Below are positions 16,904 to 23,106 of a stretch of DNA of 47,935 bases, piece by piece. Made by a program: the position numbers and the translations under genes. Numbering within the stretch: the first letter of the stretch is position 1; each line of letters begins with the position of its first letter. The stretch comes from Sulfuritalea sp. Lineage in GTDB: Bacteria > Pseudomonadota > Gammaproteobacteria > Burkholderiales > Rhodocyclaceae. The DNA is taken from positions 1 through 47,935 of the forward strand of contig JALHPU010000032.1 in NCBI GenBank assembly GCA_022842325.1. Reading direction: 5' to 3'. The notes beneath the pieces are model-generated. The model ran no database searches and had not been told where the DNA came from. It worked only from the letters and a program-made list of their open reading frames with translations.

Positions 16904-18217
16904 TCAGGCGCGCACCTTGAAGGACGCGGCGTACTTCTTCGGGTCCTTGCCGTCCCACACCACGCCGTCGATCAGCTTGTGGCTGCGCATGTCGCTCTTC
17001 GGCAGGCTGACGCCGGCGGCGGTGGCGGCCTGCTTGTAGATGTCGATGCGATTGACCTTCTTCGCCACGGCCAGGTAGTCGGGGTCGTCCTTGAGCAGGC
17101 CCCAGCGCTTGTGCTGCGTCAGGAACCACATCGCGTCCGACAGGTAGGGGAAATTCACCGCGCCGTCGTTGAAGAACTTCATGTGGTTCTTGTCGTCCCA
17201 GCTCTTGCCCAGTCCGTTGGAATAGCGGCCAAGCATGCGTTCGAGGATCACGTCCATGTCGGTATTGATGTAGGCCTTCTGCGCCACGGTCTCGGCCGTG
17301 ATGCGACGATTGGCGAGCGAGGCGTCGATCCACTTGCCGGCCTCGAGCACGGCAGCCGTCATCGCGCGCGCGGTGTTCGGATACTTCGCCACCCACTCCG
17401 CCGAGGTACCGAGCACCTTTTCCGGATGGTCGACCCAGATGTCCTGCGTCGTCACCGCGGTGAAGCCGATCTTGTCCATGATGGCGCGGTTGTTCCAGGG
17501 CTCGCCGACACAGAAGCCGTCCATGTTGCCGACGCGCATGTTGGCCACCATCTGCGGCGGCGGCACGACGATGTTCTTGACGTCCTTGAACGGGTTGATG
17601 CCGTGTGCCGCCAGCCAGTAGTACAGCCACATGGCATGGGTGCCGGTGGGGAAGGTCTGGGCGAAGGTGTATTCGCGATCCTTCGAGAGCACCTTCTTCG
17701 CCAGCGCCGCGCCGTCGGTGACGCCGGCTTCCTTGAGCTTGGTGGACAGCGTGATGGCCTGGCCATTGTTGTTCAGGCTCATCAGCACGTTCATGTCCTT
17801 CTTCGGCCCGCCGATGCCCAGTTGCACGCCATAGACCAGGCCGTAGAGCACGTGGGCGGCGTCGAGTTCGCCATTGACCAGCTTGTCGCGCACCGAGGCC
17901 CAGGAAGCCTCCTTGGTCGGGATGATCTTGATGCCGTATTTTTCGTCGAACTTCTGCACCGCGGCCATGACCACGGACGAGCAGTCGGTCAGCGGGATGA
18001 AGCCGATGCGCACTTCCTTCTTCTCGGGCGCATCGGAACCGGCGGCCCAGGCGCCGGACCGCACTCCGGGCGGCACCAGGCTCATGAGCGCGGCTCCGCC
18101 GGCAAGTTGCAGGAAGTCGCGGCGCGAAGGTCCCGACGCGGCTGGGGCCGAAAGCTCGGCAGTCTGGGTGGCGACGCTGGTCGCAAGCTCGGTTGTGTGC
18201 AAGTCGTCATGGCTCAT
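16904..18217 (-). CDS. nrtA: Nitrate ABC transporter substrate-binding protein (NrtA/CmpA family), Tat signal
   Basis: A 437-residue binding protein. The start MSHDDLHTTE at 18217 has GGAG six bases upstream; the longer frame from 18316 runs back through the leader terminator and is rejected. A twin-arginine signal (SRRDFLQLAGGAALMSLV) follows a long N-tail, so the protein is exported folded. The mature part (VRIGFIPLTDCSSVVMAA, GELDAAHVLYGLVYG) matches the NrtA/NasF branch that binds nitrate and nitrite. It is the first gene of the operon and lies behind a sigma-54 promoter and an attenuator-like hairpin. It also resembles NasS, the cytoplasmic nitrate sensor, but the Tat signal argues against that role. 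Confidence 0.9.
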   Translation of the reverse strand: MSHDDLHTTELATSVATQTAELSAPAASGPSRRDFLQLAGGAALMSLVPPGVRSGAWAAGSDAPEKKEVRIGFIPLTDCSSVVMAAVQKFDEKYGIKIIPTKEASWASVRDKLVNGELDAAHVLYGLVYGVQLGIGGPKKDMNVLMSLNNNGQAITLSTKLKEAGVTDGAALAKKVLSKDREYTFAQTFPTGTHAMWLYYWLAAHGINPFKDVKNIVVPPPQMVANMRVGNMDGFCVGEPWNNRAIMDKIGFTAVTTQDIWVDHPEKVLGTSAEWVAKYPNTARAMTAAVLEAGKWIDASLANRRITAETVAQKAYINTDMDVILERMLGRYSNGLGKSWDDKNHMKFFNDGAVNFPYLSDAMWFLTQHKRWGLLKDDPDYLAVAKKVNRIDIYKQAATAAGVSLPKSDMRSHKLIDGVVWDGKDPKKYAASFKVRA

Positions 18218-18240
18218 CTCGATCTCCGCTGAACTAACAA

Positions 18241-18305
18241 ATAAAAAACGGCGCCCGTTGCGCATCTCCGGGACATTCATCTCACGAGACGCAACAGACA
18301 CCGTT
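18241..18305 (-). terminator. Leader terminator (attenuator) in front of nrtA
   Basis: On the minus strand AACGG-N5-GTTGCG-TCTC pairs with GAGA-TGCGCAAC-N5-CCGTT, followed directly by TTTTTTATTT. This is a long stem with a T-run, located between the promoter and the nrtA start. In NasR/NasT systems an ANTAR protein binds a two-hairpin RNA and prevents exactly this kind of terminator from forming. A smaller stem, GCCGAA-N10-TTCGGT, lies just upstream and could be part of the antiterminator. I could not confirm the canonical hexaloop pattern. Confidence 0.75.
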
Positions 18306-18352
18306 GTCATTTGCACCGAACCGCCATTGATTCGGCACTCAGGCTTTACATA

Positions 18353-18367
18353 GCAACCCCTGTGCCA
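18353..18367 (-). promoter_or_regulatory. Sigma-54 promoter of the nitrate assimilation operon
   Basis: TGGCAC-AGGGG-TTGC on the minus strand matches the -24/-12 consensus TGGCAC-N5-TTGC exactly. It lies about 135 bp upstream of the nrtA start and about 48 bp before the leader terminator. NtrC control is therefore expected. Confidence 0.85.
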
Positions 18368-18419
18368 CCCGCGCGAAACGCATCGCGAAGGCCCGTGATT
18401 GCTGGAGGTCTAAATCAAT

Positions 18420-18441
18420 AGTCGGCGCTGGCGGGACGGCG
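18420..18441 (+). repeat. Dispersed 22-bp repeat, copy 4
   Basis: A perfect consensus copy, preceded by TCAAT as in the acnA copy. It lies between nasT and the sigma-54 promoter. Confidence 0.8.
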
Positions 18442-18468
18442 ATCGAACTGGATTGCTGCACCGCAATA

Positions 18469-18485
18469 GCGCGCCGATGGCGCGC
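18469..18485. other. Perfect hairpin downstream of nasT
   Basis: GCGCGCC-GAT-GGCGCGC is a perfect 7-bp stem 24 bp past the nasT stop. It has no T-run, so it is at best a weak terminator separating nasT from the nrt promoter. Confidence 0.4.
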
Positions 18486-18488
18486 GAC

Positions 18489-18503
18489 GCACCGGAACGG
18501 GGC
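18489..18503 (-). promoter_or_regulatory. Candidate NtrC-binding site
   Basis: GCACC-GGAAC-GGGGC differs by one base from the NtrC-type dyad GCACC-N5-GGTGC and lies about 125-135 bp upstream of the -24/-12 element, a normal enhancer distance. A poorer half-site (TGCACC) occurs at 18457-18462. Confidence 0.35.
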
Positions 18504-18508
18504 ACGAG

Positions 18509-19084
18509 CTACAGCAGCAGCTTGGCCATCTCGATCAGGTCGCCGGCGACCTTGCCGATCGGCTGCGCGCGCTCCATGGCCAGCTTGCGCAAGGCGGCAT
18601 AGGCCTGATCCTCGTCGAGGCCGCGCGTCTTCATCAGGATGCCCTTGGCTTTCTCCACCAGCTTGCGCTCGGACAGCTTCCTGGTCGCCGTCGCCAGCTC
18701 CAGTTTGAGGTTCTGGTGCTCCTCGAAGCGCGCAATGGCGACATCGACGATCGGCTTCAGCCGCGCCAGGTCGAGGTTATCCACGATGTAGGCCGAGACG
18801 CCGGCCTTGAAGGCGGCGCGCATCACCGCCGCGTCGCTTTCCTGGGTCAGCAGGATCACCGGCCGCGGCATGGCGCGATTCATCACCGCGAGGTTTTCCA
18901 GCGTATCGCGCGAGGGCGACTCGGTTTCGATCAGGATCACGTCGGGCTTGATTTCCTCGATCTGCGCCGTCAGGTCGAGCGCCGAGGGCAGCACGGCGGC
19001 CACCTGGTGGCCGGCCATGGCCAGCCCGGCGCAGAGTTCGGAGGCGCGGGCACGGGATTCGTCGATGATGAGAATGCGCAGCAT
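18509..19084 (-). CDS. nasT: ANTAR-domain response regulator, nitrate antiterminator
   Basis: A 191-residue protein with an N-terminal receiver-like domain (RILIIDESRARASELC, VILIETESPS) and a C-terminal ANTAR RNA-binding domain (ERKLVEKAKGILMKTRGLDEDQAYAALRKLA written here in part: KAKGILMKTRGLDEDQAY). The start MLRILIID is preferred over an in-frame Met 12 codons earlier because family members begin directly with the receiver. It lies just upstream of the nrt operon, whose leader carries a terminator, matching NasT-type antitermination. The usual partner gene nasS is not next to it. Confidence 0.88.
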   Translation of the reverse strand: MLRILIIDESRARASELCAGLAMAGHQVAAVLPSALDLTAQIEEIKPDVILIETESPSRDTLENLAVMNRAMPRPVILLTQESDAAVMRAAFKAGVSAYIVDNLDLARLKPIVDVAIARFEEHQNLKLELATATRKLSERKLVEKAKGILMKTRGLDEDQAYAALRKLAMERAQPIGKVAGDLIEMAKLLL

Positions 19085-19125
19085 GGGAACACTGCACGCA
19101 AAATGCGTGCCGCTGCGCATCGCGC

Positions 19126-19239
19126 CCTGTAGGGCCGGGTTCAGCCGGCCAAGGGTGGAGGCGTTGTAGGGCCGACTTCAGTCGGCCAGGGGTGGATGGC
19201 GTTGTAGGGCCGACTTCAGTCGGCCAGGGGTGGATGGCG
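19126..19239. repeat. Three 38-bp tandem units, each with an internal hairpin
   Basis: Units at 19126-19163, 19164-19201 and 19202-19239. The last two are identical, and the first differs at several positions. Each contains a stem of the type GGCCGACT-TC-AGTCGGCC followed by a GGGGTGGATGGCG spacer. They lie between nasT and the DsrC-like gene, both on the minus strand. This is a REP-like array rather than a CRISPR. Confidence 0.9.
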
Positions 19240-19253
19240 GACTGAAGTCCGCC
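19236..19253. terminator. Possible terminator hairpin after the DsrC-like gene
   Basis: GGCGGACT-GA-AGTCCGCC is a perfect 8-bp stem 20 bp beyond the stop of the minus-strand DsrC-like gene. There is no T-run on the minus strand. It overlaps the end of the tandem array. Confidence 0.35.
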
Positions 19254-19272
19254 TTACGGTCAGCCTCCGGGT

Positions 19273-19599
19273 TTAACCGGTACTCCAGCCGCGCGGCCGC
19301 TTCATGCCGGCGATCTTGCAGGCCTGCTTGACGTAGCCGTAGGGAAACAGCTCGAAAATCATGTTGCGCGAAGCCGCGCCGAAGCGCGCCGCCAGGTGCC
19401 GGGCGACGAAGCGCACGTCGGGGATCACCTGATGCTCCTGATAGAAATCGCGCATGAAGCGGATCGCATCCCAGTGCGCCTCGCCCAGCTCGATGCTTTC
19501 ACGCTGCGCCAGCGCCACGGCGAGTTCTTCGCTCCATGCGCCCGGGTCGATCAGGTAACCCTCATCGTCAGTTGCCGGCAATTCCATTGTCGCCTCCAT
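19273..19599 (-). CDS. DsrC/TusE-family protein lacking the C-terminal cysteine
   Basis: A 108-residue protein with the family body (DEGYLIDPGAWSEELA, LGEAHWDAIRFMRDFY, LFPYGYVKQACKIAGM). The start at 19599 has GGAGG six bases upstream. In DsrC and TusE the sulfur-carrying Cys is the penultimate residue; here the end is KRPRGWSTG, with no Cys. The other family Cys, in QACKIAG, is kept. It therefore cannot form the usual two-Cys trisulfide or hand on sulfur the TusE way, and a regulatory or different carrier role is likely. A MarR gene is transcribed divergently. Confidence 0.88.
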   Translation of the reverse strand: MEATMELPATDDEGYLIDPGAWSEELAVALAQRESIELGEAHWDAIRFMRDFYQEHQVIPDVRFVARHLAARFGAASRNMIFELFPYGYVKQACKIAGMKRPRGWSTG

Positions 19600-19614
19600 C
19601 GCATTCCTCCTTGC

Positions 19615-19643
19615 TTGTCAGAACAGATCGTGGATCGAATAAT
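19615..19643 (+). promoter_or_regulatory. Candidate sigma-70 promoter for the MarR gene
   Basis: TTGTCA and AATAAT are separated by 17 bp in an unusually AT-rich divergent intergenic region. Repeated ATGATA/TATGATAC words at 19654-19677 could be MarR operator half-sites. This is weak evidence on its own. Confidence 0.35.
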
Positions 19644-19713
19644 ACATCACACCATGATAGAAGCACAATATGATACTTTAGGGGCCGGTGAGCAATATGG
19701 ATGGCTGGCAAAA

Positions 19714-20133
19714 ATGCCGAGACCCGCACTCAAGAAACAGGAATTCGAAACCCTGTCGCAATTCCGCTACCAGTTGCGGCGCTTCCTGCGCTTCAGCGAG
19801 CAGGTGACGCGCCAACATGGCATCACGCCGCTGCAATACCTGCTGCTGCTGCACATCAAGGGCTTTCCCGGGCGCGACTGGGCCACCGTGGGCGAACTGG
19901 CGGAACGGCTGCAAGCGCAGCACCACGGCGTCGTCGCGCTGATATCGCGCTGCGAGGCGCGGGCCTGGGTGCGGCGCGAACAGGGCCGCACCGACCGCCG
20001 CGAGGTCGAGATCCATCTCACGGCTGCCGGCGAGCGCATGGTGGCGAAAATGGCCCAGCTGCATCGCGACGAACTGCTGAATCCCGAAGGCAGCTTCCTC
20101 CTGCCACAGTTGCAGGATCTGCAGGTGCATTGA
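19714..20133 (+). CDS. MarR-family transcriptional regulator
   Basis: A 139-residue winged-helix regulator (ITPLQYLLLLHIKG, TVGELAERLQAQHHGVVALISRCEARAWVRR split across helix-turn-helix and wing). The start MPRPALKKQEF is chosen because relatives begin near there; an in-frame ATG at 19654 lies inside the AT-rich promoter zone. It is divergent from the DsrC-like gene and two bases from a small downstream gene, so it may control both. The ligand is unknown. Confidence 0.85.
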   Translation: MPRPALKKQEFETLSQFRYQLRRFLRFSEQVTRQHGITPLQYLLLLHIKGFPGRDWATVGELAERLQAQHHGVVALISRCEARAWVRREQGRTDRREVEIHLTAAGERMVAKMAQLHRDELLNPEGSFLLPQLQDLQVH

Positions 20134-20135
20134 CC

Positions 20136-20327
20136 ATGGCCGCTGCGATGAAACCCATGGAACTCGCCAGCACCGTGCGTGCGGCCTGCATACAGGCGGC
20201 GCTCGACGGCTACGAGCAGGCGCAGATCGCCGGCCTGTGCCGGGAAGGCGCCTGGGAATGCGCCGTCGATGCCATACGCAGGGTCGACCTCCAGGCAATT
20301 CTGCAGAATCCGGCGGCTGAGGACTAG
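20136..20327 (+). CDS. Small conserved hypothetical protein
   Basis: A 63-residue helical, acidic protein (ASTVRAACIQAALDGYEQAQ, EGAWECAVDAIRRVDL) that starts two bases after the MarR stop, so it is coupled to it. I recall similar small proteins next to genes of this kind, sometimes mislabelled acetyltransferase, but no catalytic motif is present. An in-frame Met at codon 5 is an alternative start. It ends two bases before the stop of the convergent transporter gene. Confidence 0.65.
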   Translation: MAAAMKPMELASTVRAACIQAALDGYEQAQIAGLCREGAWECAVDAIRRVDLQAILQNPAAED

Positions 20328-20329
20328 CG

Positions 20330-21031
20330 TCAGCCCGCCACGCCGAACAGCATGCCGACAGCGGCTGTGATCGCCATCGCCAGAGCCCCCCAGAATGTCA
20401 CCCGCCATGCGCCGAGCAGCATACCGGCGCCTCCCACCCGGGCGGCGACCGCACCCAGCATTGCCAGAAAGGCCAGCGACATCCCCGCCACCAGGGGAAT
20501 CAGCAGCGCTTCGGGCACCAGCGCCGTGACTGCCAGCGGCAGCAGCGCGCCGACCGCGAAGCTGGCGGCGGAGGACAATGCCGCCTGGACCGGTCGCGCA
20601 CTGAGGAACTGGGAGATACCCAGCTCGTCGCGCGCATGGGCACCCAGGGCGTCGTGCGCCATCAGTTGCTCCGCGACCTGTTGTGCCAGGCCGGACTCCA
20701 GGCCGCGGCCGACATAAATTGCCGCCAGTTCGCGCCGCTCCGCGACGGGATCCTGGTCCAGTTCGGCGCGCTCGCGTGCCAGGTCGGCCTGCTCCGTATC
20801 CGCCTGCGAATGCACCGAAACATATTCGCCGGCGGCCATCGACATTGCCCCGGCCACCAGCGCGGCAACGCCGCTGAGCAGAATGCTGGCGTGGCTGGCA
20901 CCGGCCGCGGCGACGCCGACGATCAGGCTGGCGGTGGAGACAATGCCATCGTTGGCGCCGAGCACGGCGGCGCGCAGCCAGCCGATGCGATCGGTGCGAT
21001 GGCGCTCGGCATGGCGACGCCACGAGCTCAC
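20330..21031 (-). CDS. VIT1/CCC1-family metal transporter
   Basis: A 233-residue inner-membrane protein with the family N-terminus (RAAVLGANDGIVSTASLIVG), a long cytoplasmic acidic helix pair (AAGEYVSVHSQADTEQADL onward) and three further hydrophobic segments. Relatives move Fe(II) or Mn(II). The start is a GTG at 21031 that overlaps the TGA of the upstream gene (GTGA). An in-frame extension to 21268 runs antisense to nothing real but through the SRPBCC gene and is rejected. It is the third gene of a HiPIP-SRPBCC-VIT unit, which hints at an iron theme. Confidence 0.9.
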   Translation of the reverse strand: MSSWRRHAERHRTDRIGWLRAAVLGANDGIVSTASLIVGVAAAGASHASILLSGVAALVAGAMSMAAGEYVSVHSQADTEQADLARERAELDQDPVAERRELAAIYVGRGLESGLAQQVAEQLMAHDALGAHARDELGISQFLSARPVQAALSSAASFAVGALLPLAVTALVPEALLIPLVAGMSLAFLAMLGAVAARVGGAGMLLGAWRVTFWGALAMAITAAVGMLFGVAG

Positions 21032-21594
21032 GGACGTTCCGCCCCGGACCTCGCCGGCGCAGATGCCGACGCAGCTGCCTGCCCTGCCCCGGCTTTGACG
21101 GCGCTCGCCATCAGGTCGGTATTTTCCTGGCCCACCAGCGGCGCCTTGAGCCGTCTGGCCAGCGCCTTGCCGCCCTGCACCATGATCTGCGCATGGTTGC
21201 GGACGAATATCGCGCGCGCCACCGGCGCCACCAGGTTCATCCACCACCGCTTGCTGTGCACATGCCATTCGTAATGGACCACGCTGAGCTTGCCCTGCGA
21301 GGAAAACCTCCAGCGGCCGCTGCCGTCCAGGTCGCCGCTGGCGACACCCTCGATGGCGACGTTTTGCTCGATGCGCGTGGCGCGCACATCGAATACCACC
21401 CGGTAGGGCAATTTTCCCTGCCAGGCATAGCGACGCACGCTATCGATGCCCCTGGCATTGCCATCGGCAAGCTGCTCGACCTTGCGCACGCTGGGCCACC
21501 AGTCGGGCCAGCGCAGCGAATCCTCGATCGCCGCGTATACCTCTTCCAGCGGCGCTTCGATGCGCCAGATGGTCAGCAAATGATATTCAGCCAT
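21028..21594 (-). CDS. SRPBCC (START-like) protein
   Basis: A 188-residue protein of the polyketide cyclase/dehydrase-like SRPBCC superfamily. The N-terminal strand plus EEVYAAIEDSLRWPDWWPSV and the C-terminal helix FVRNHAQIMVQGGKALARRL are characteristic. It is expected to bind a hydrophobic ligand in a deep cavity. The last 35 residues are an Ala-rich tail. It is 32 bp downstream of the HiPIP gene and overlaps the transporter gene, so the three form an operon. Ligand unknown. Confidence 0.82.
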   Translation of the reverse strand: MAEYHLLTIWRIEAPLEEVYAAIEDSLRWPDWWPSVRKVEQLADGNARGIDSVRRYAWQGKLPYRVVFDVRATRIEQNVAIEGVASGDLDGSGRWRFSSQGKLSVVHYEWHVHSKRWWMNLVAPVARAIFVRNHAQIMVQGGKALARRLKAPLVGQENTDLMASAVKAGAGQAAASASAPARSGAERP

Positions 21595-21626
21595 GGCGCC
21601 TTACTGCTGCCGACTCAACCCACGGT

Positions 21627-21974
21627 TCAAGCCAGCTTGGCCCAGATGATGCACCACGCCTCGGGGCTGATCTGGCCATCGACCAGCACGCAGCTGCTCG
21701 ATGCGGCGATGAAGTGCCGGCAATTGCTGCATTTCTGTTCGCCCTTGGGTTGCAGCTGATATTGCACGCCGGCCTGCGTCGCCTTGCGGCTTGCCCCCGC
21801 CGCGGCCGGTTCGGCGGCTGCGGGGGAAGGGCTGGGCGGTGCCGCACCGGCTGGTTGGGAAGTGGCGCCCGGCTTCGAATCGCAGCCGGACAGCAGCAGC
21901 GGAAGGCACAGGCCGCAACCAGCGGCCAAGGCACCGCGCAACACCAGGCGGCGGGATGGGATGTCTGCATTCAT
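21627..21974 (-). CDS. High-potential iron-sulfur protein (HiPIP), Tat signal
   Basis: A 115-residue protein. It has a twin-arginine signal (PSRRLVLRGALAAG) with a lipobox-like LLSGC, an Ala/Pro-rich linker and a small C-terminal domain with the four HiPIP cysteines (KCSNCRHF, SSSCVLV, AWCIIW). The [4Fe-4S] centre shuttles electrons in the periplasm, for example to terminal oxidases or photosynthetic/denitrifying enzymes. The LSGC could make it a lipoprotein. It is divergent from the DUF3309-alternative oxidase pair. Confidence 0.93.
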   Translation of the reverse strand: MNADIPSRRLVLRGALAAGCGLCLPLLLSGCDSKPGATSQPAGAAPPSPSPAAAEPAAAGASRKATQAGVQYQLQPKGEQKCSNCRHFIAASSSCVLVDGQISPEAWCIIWAKLA

Positions 21975-22041
21975 GATGATTCTCCTTGTTCGCTGCTCGC
22001 TTCAATCGTTCGCAGCATGCCCACCACCTGCGCCTGCCGCT

Positions 22042-22055
22042 GTGCGCCAACGCAC
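22042..22055 (-). promoter_or_regulatory. Inverted-repeat motif upstream of the HiPIP gene
   Basis: GTGCG-TTGG-CGCAC is a perfect 5-4-5 dyad followed by AGCG, 68 bp before the HiPIP start. Closely related sequences lie upstream of five other transcription units in this window (see findings). Confidence 0.5.
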
Positions 22056-22215
22056 ACAGGCAGTTTCCTATGTGGCCTGGCGAACGGAATGCAGCTCGCG
22101 GTTGGCGCACGGTGCAGGCTTGAGCGTCGAGTATCGGGCGTCGAGTTCGTCCAGCATTGATTTCGGTTGTTCGGCGCCCCGGCCAATTGAACCGCAACAC
22201 CTTGAGGAGAACACC

Positions 22216-22374
22216 ATGAGTCTTGGAACGATACTGTTGATTGTCCTGGTCCTGATGCTGCTGGGCGCAATCCCGACCTGGCCGCACAGCCGGAGCTGGG
22301 GCTACGCGCCCAGCGGCGGACTGGGCCTGGTGGTCGTCATCCTCCTGATACTGGTATTGATGGGACGGCTGTGA
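22216..22374 (+). CDS. DUF3309-family small membrane protein
   Basis: A 52-residue protein with two hydrophobic segments around a [16 protein letters not shown] turn, the hallmark of DUF3309. The ATG follows GAGGAG at seven bases. The TGA overlaps the GTG start of the alternative oxidase gene, so the two are coupled. Function unknown; co-expression with an oxidase is the only clue. Confidence 0.88.
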   Translation: MSLGTILLIVLVLMLLGAIPTWPHSRSWGYAPSGGLGLVVVILLILVLMGRL

Positions 22375-23051
22375 CGGACGACAGCCCAACGCCTGGCGAT
22401 GGCGGAACAAGTCAAGGCGATGCGACCCTGTCGCCACCGCCCCGGGCTGCACCGCATTACGCTCCGCAGAATTTCGGCGACCGCATTGCTTTCGGCTTCG
22501 TCAAGCTGCTGCGCTTTTTTGCCGACGCATTTTTCGCACGGCGCTACGGCCATCGCGCGGTGGTGCTGGAAACGGTAGCCGCCGTGCCGGGCATGGTCGC
22601 CGGTTCGCTACAGCACCTGCGCGCGCTGCGCCGCATGGAAAGCGATCAGGGCTGGATCCGCACCCTGCTCGACGAGGCCGAGAACGAGCGCATGCACCTG
22701 ATGACCTTCATCCAGGTCGCGCGACCGACGCAGTTCGAGCGCCTGCTGATCCTGGTGGCGCAGGGGATCTTCTACAACCTGTTCTTCCTGCTCTATCTGC
22801 TGTCGGCCAGGACCGCGCATCGCTTCGTCGGCTACCTGGAAGAGGAAGCGGTTTATAGCTACACCGAGTATCTGGCCGGGGTGGACGACGGCACCTATCG
22901 CAATGTCGCCGCACCGCGCATCGCCATCGACTACTGGAAGCTGCTACCGGATGCACGCCTGCGCGACGTCATCGTCGCGGTCCGCGCCGACGAAGCGCAT
23001 CACCGCGACGTCAATCACGAATTTGCCAGCGCCCTTGCGCCGTCCCGCTAG
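22371..23051 (+). CDS. aox: Alternative oxidase (di-iron quinol oxidase)
   Basis: A 226-residue AOX starting at a GTG that overlaps the preceding stop. The di-iron ligands are all visible: Glu67 in VLETVA, Glu106 and His109 in NERMHL, Glu in LEEEA (157-159), Glu209 and His212 in [11 protein letters not shown]. The two hydrophobic helices between them anchor it in one leaflet of the inner membrane. It oxidises ubiquinol and reduces oxygen to water without proton pumping and resists cyanide, NO and sulfide. AOX is scattered in proteobacteria; here it sits beside a HiPIP and NO-related genes, which fits NO-tolerant respiration. Confidence 0.94.
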   Translation: MTDDSPTPGDGGTSQGDATLSPPPRAAPHYAPQNFGDRIAFGFVKLLRFFADAFFARRYGHRAVVLETVAAVPGMVAGSLQHLRALRRMESDQGWIRTLLDEAENERMHLMTFIQVARPTQFERLLILVAQGIFYNLFFLLYLLSARTAHRFVGYLEEEAVYSYTEYLAGVDDGTYRNVAAPRIAIDYWKLLPDARLRDVIVAVRADEAHHRDVNHEFASALAPSR

Positions 23052-23071
23052 CGCCGTCCGCAAGGGATACC

Positions 23072-23092
23072 GTCTCCGGCTCAGCCGAAGAC
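23072..23092. terminator. Hairpin between convergent aox and diguanylate cyclase genes
   Basis: GTCTCCGGCT-C-AGCCGAAGAC is a near-perfect palindrome (one mismatched pair) in the 55-bp convergent gap, with ATAACTTT after it on the plus side. Plausible bidirectional terminator. Confidence 0.5.
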
Positions 23093-23106
23093 ATAACTTT
23101 GTTCGC

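Noticed and set aside
19126..19239. CRISPR-like regular repeats
   Set aside because: The repeated unit covers the full 38 bp, so there are no unique spacers, and no cas genes are present.
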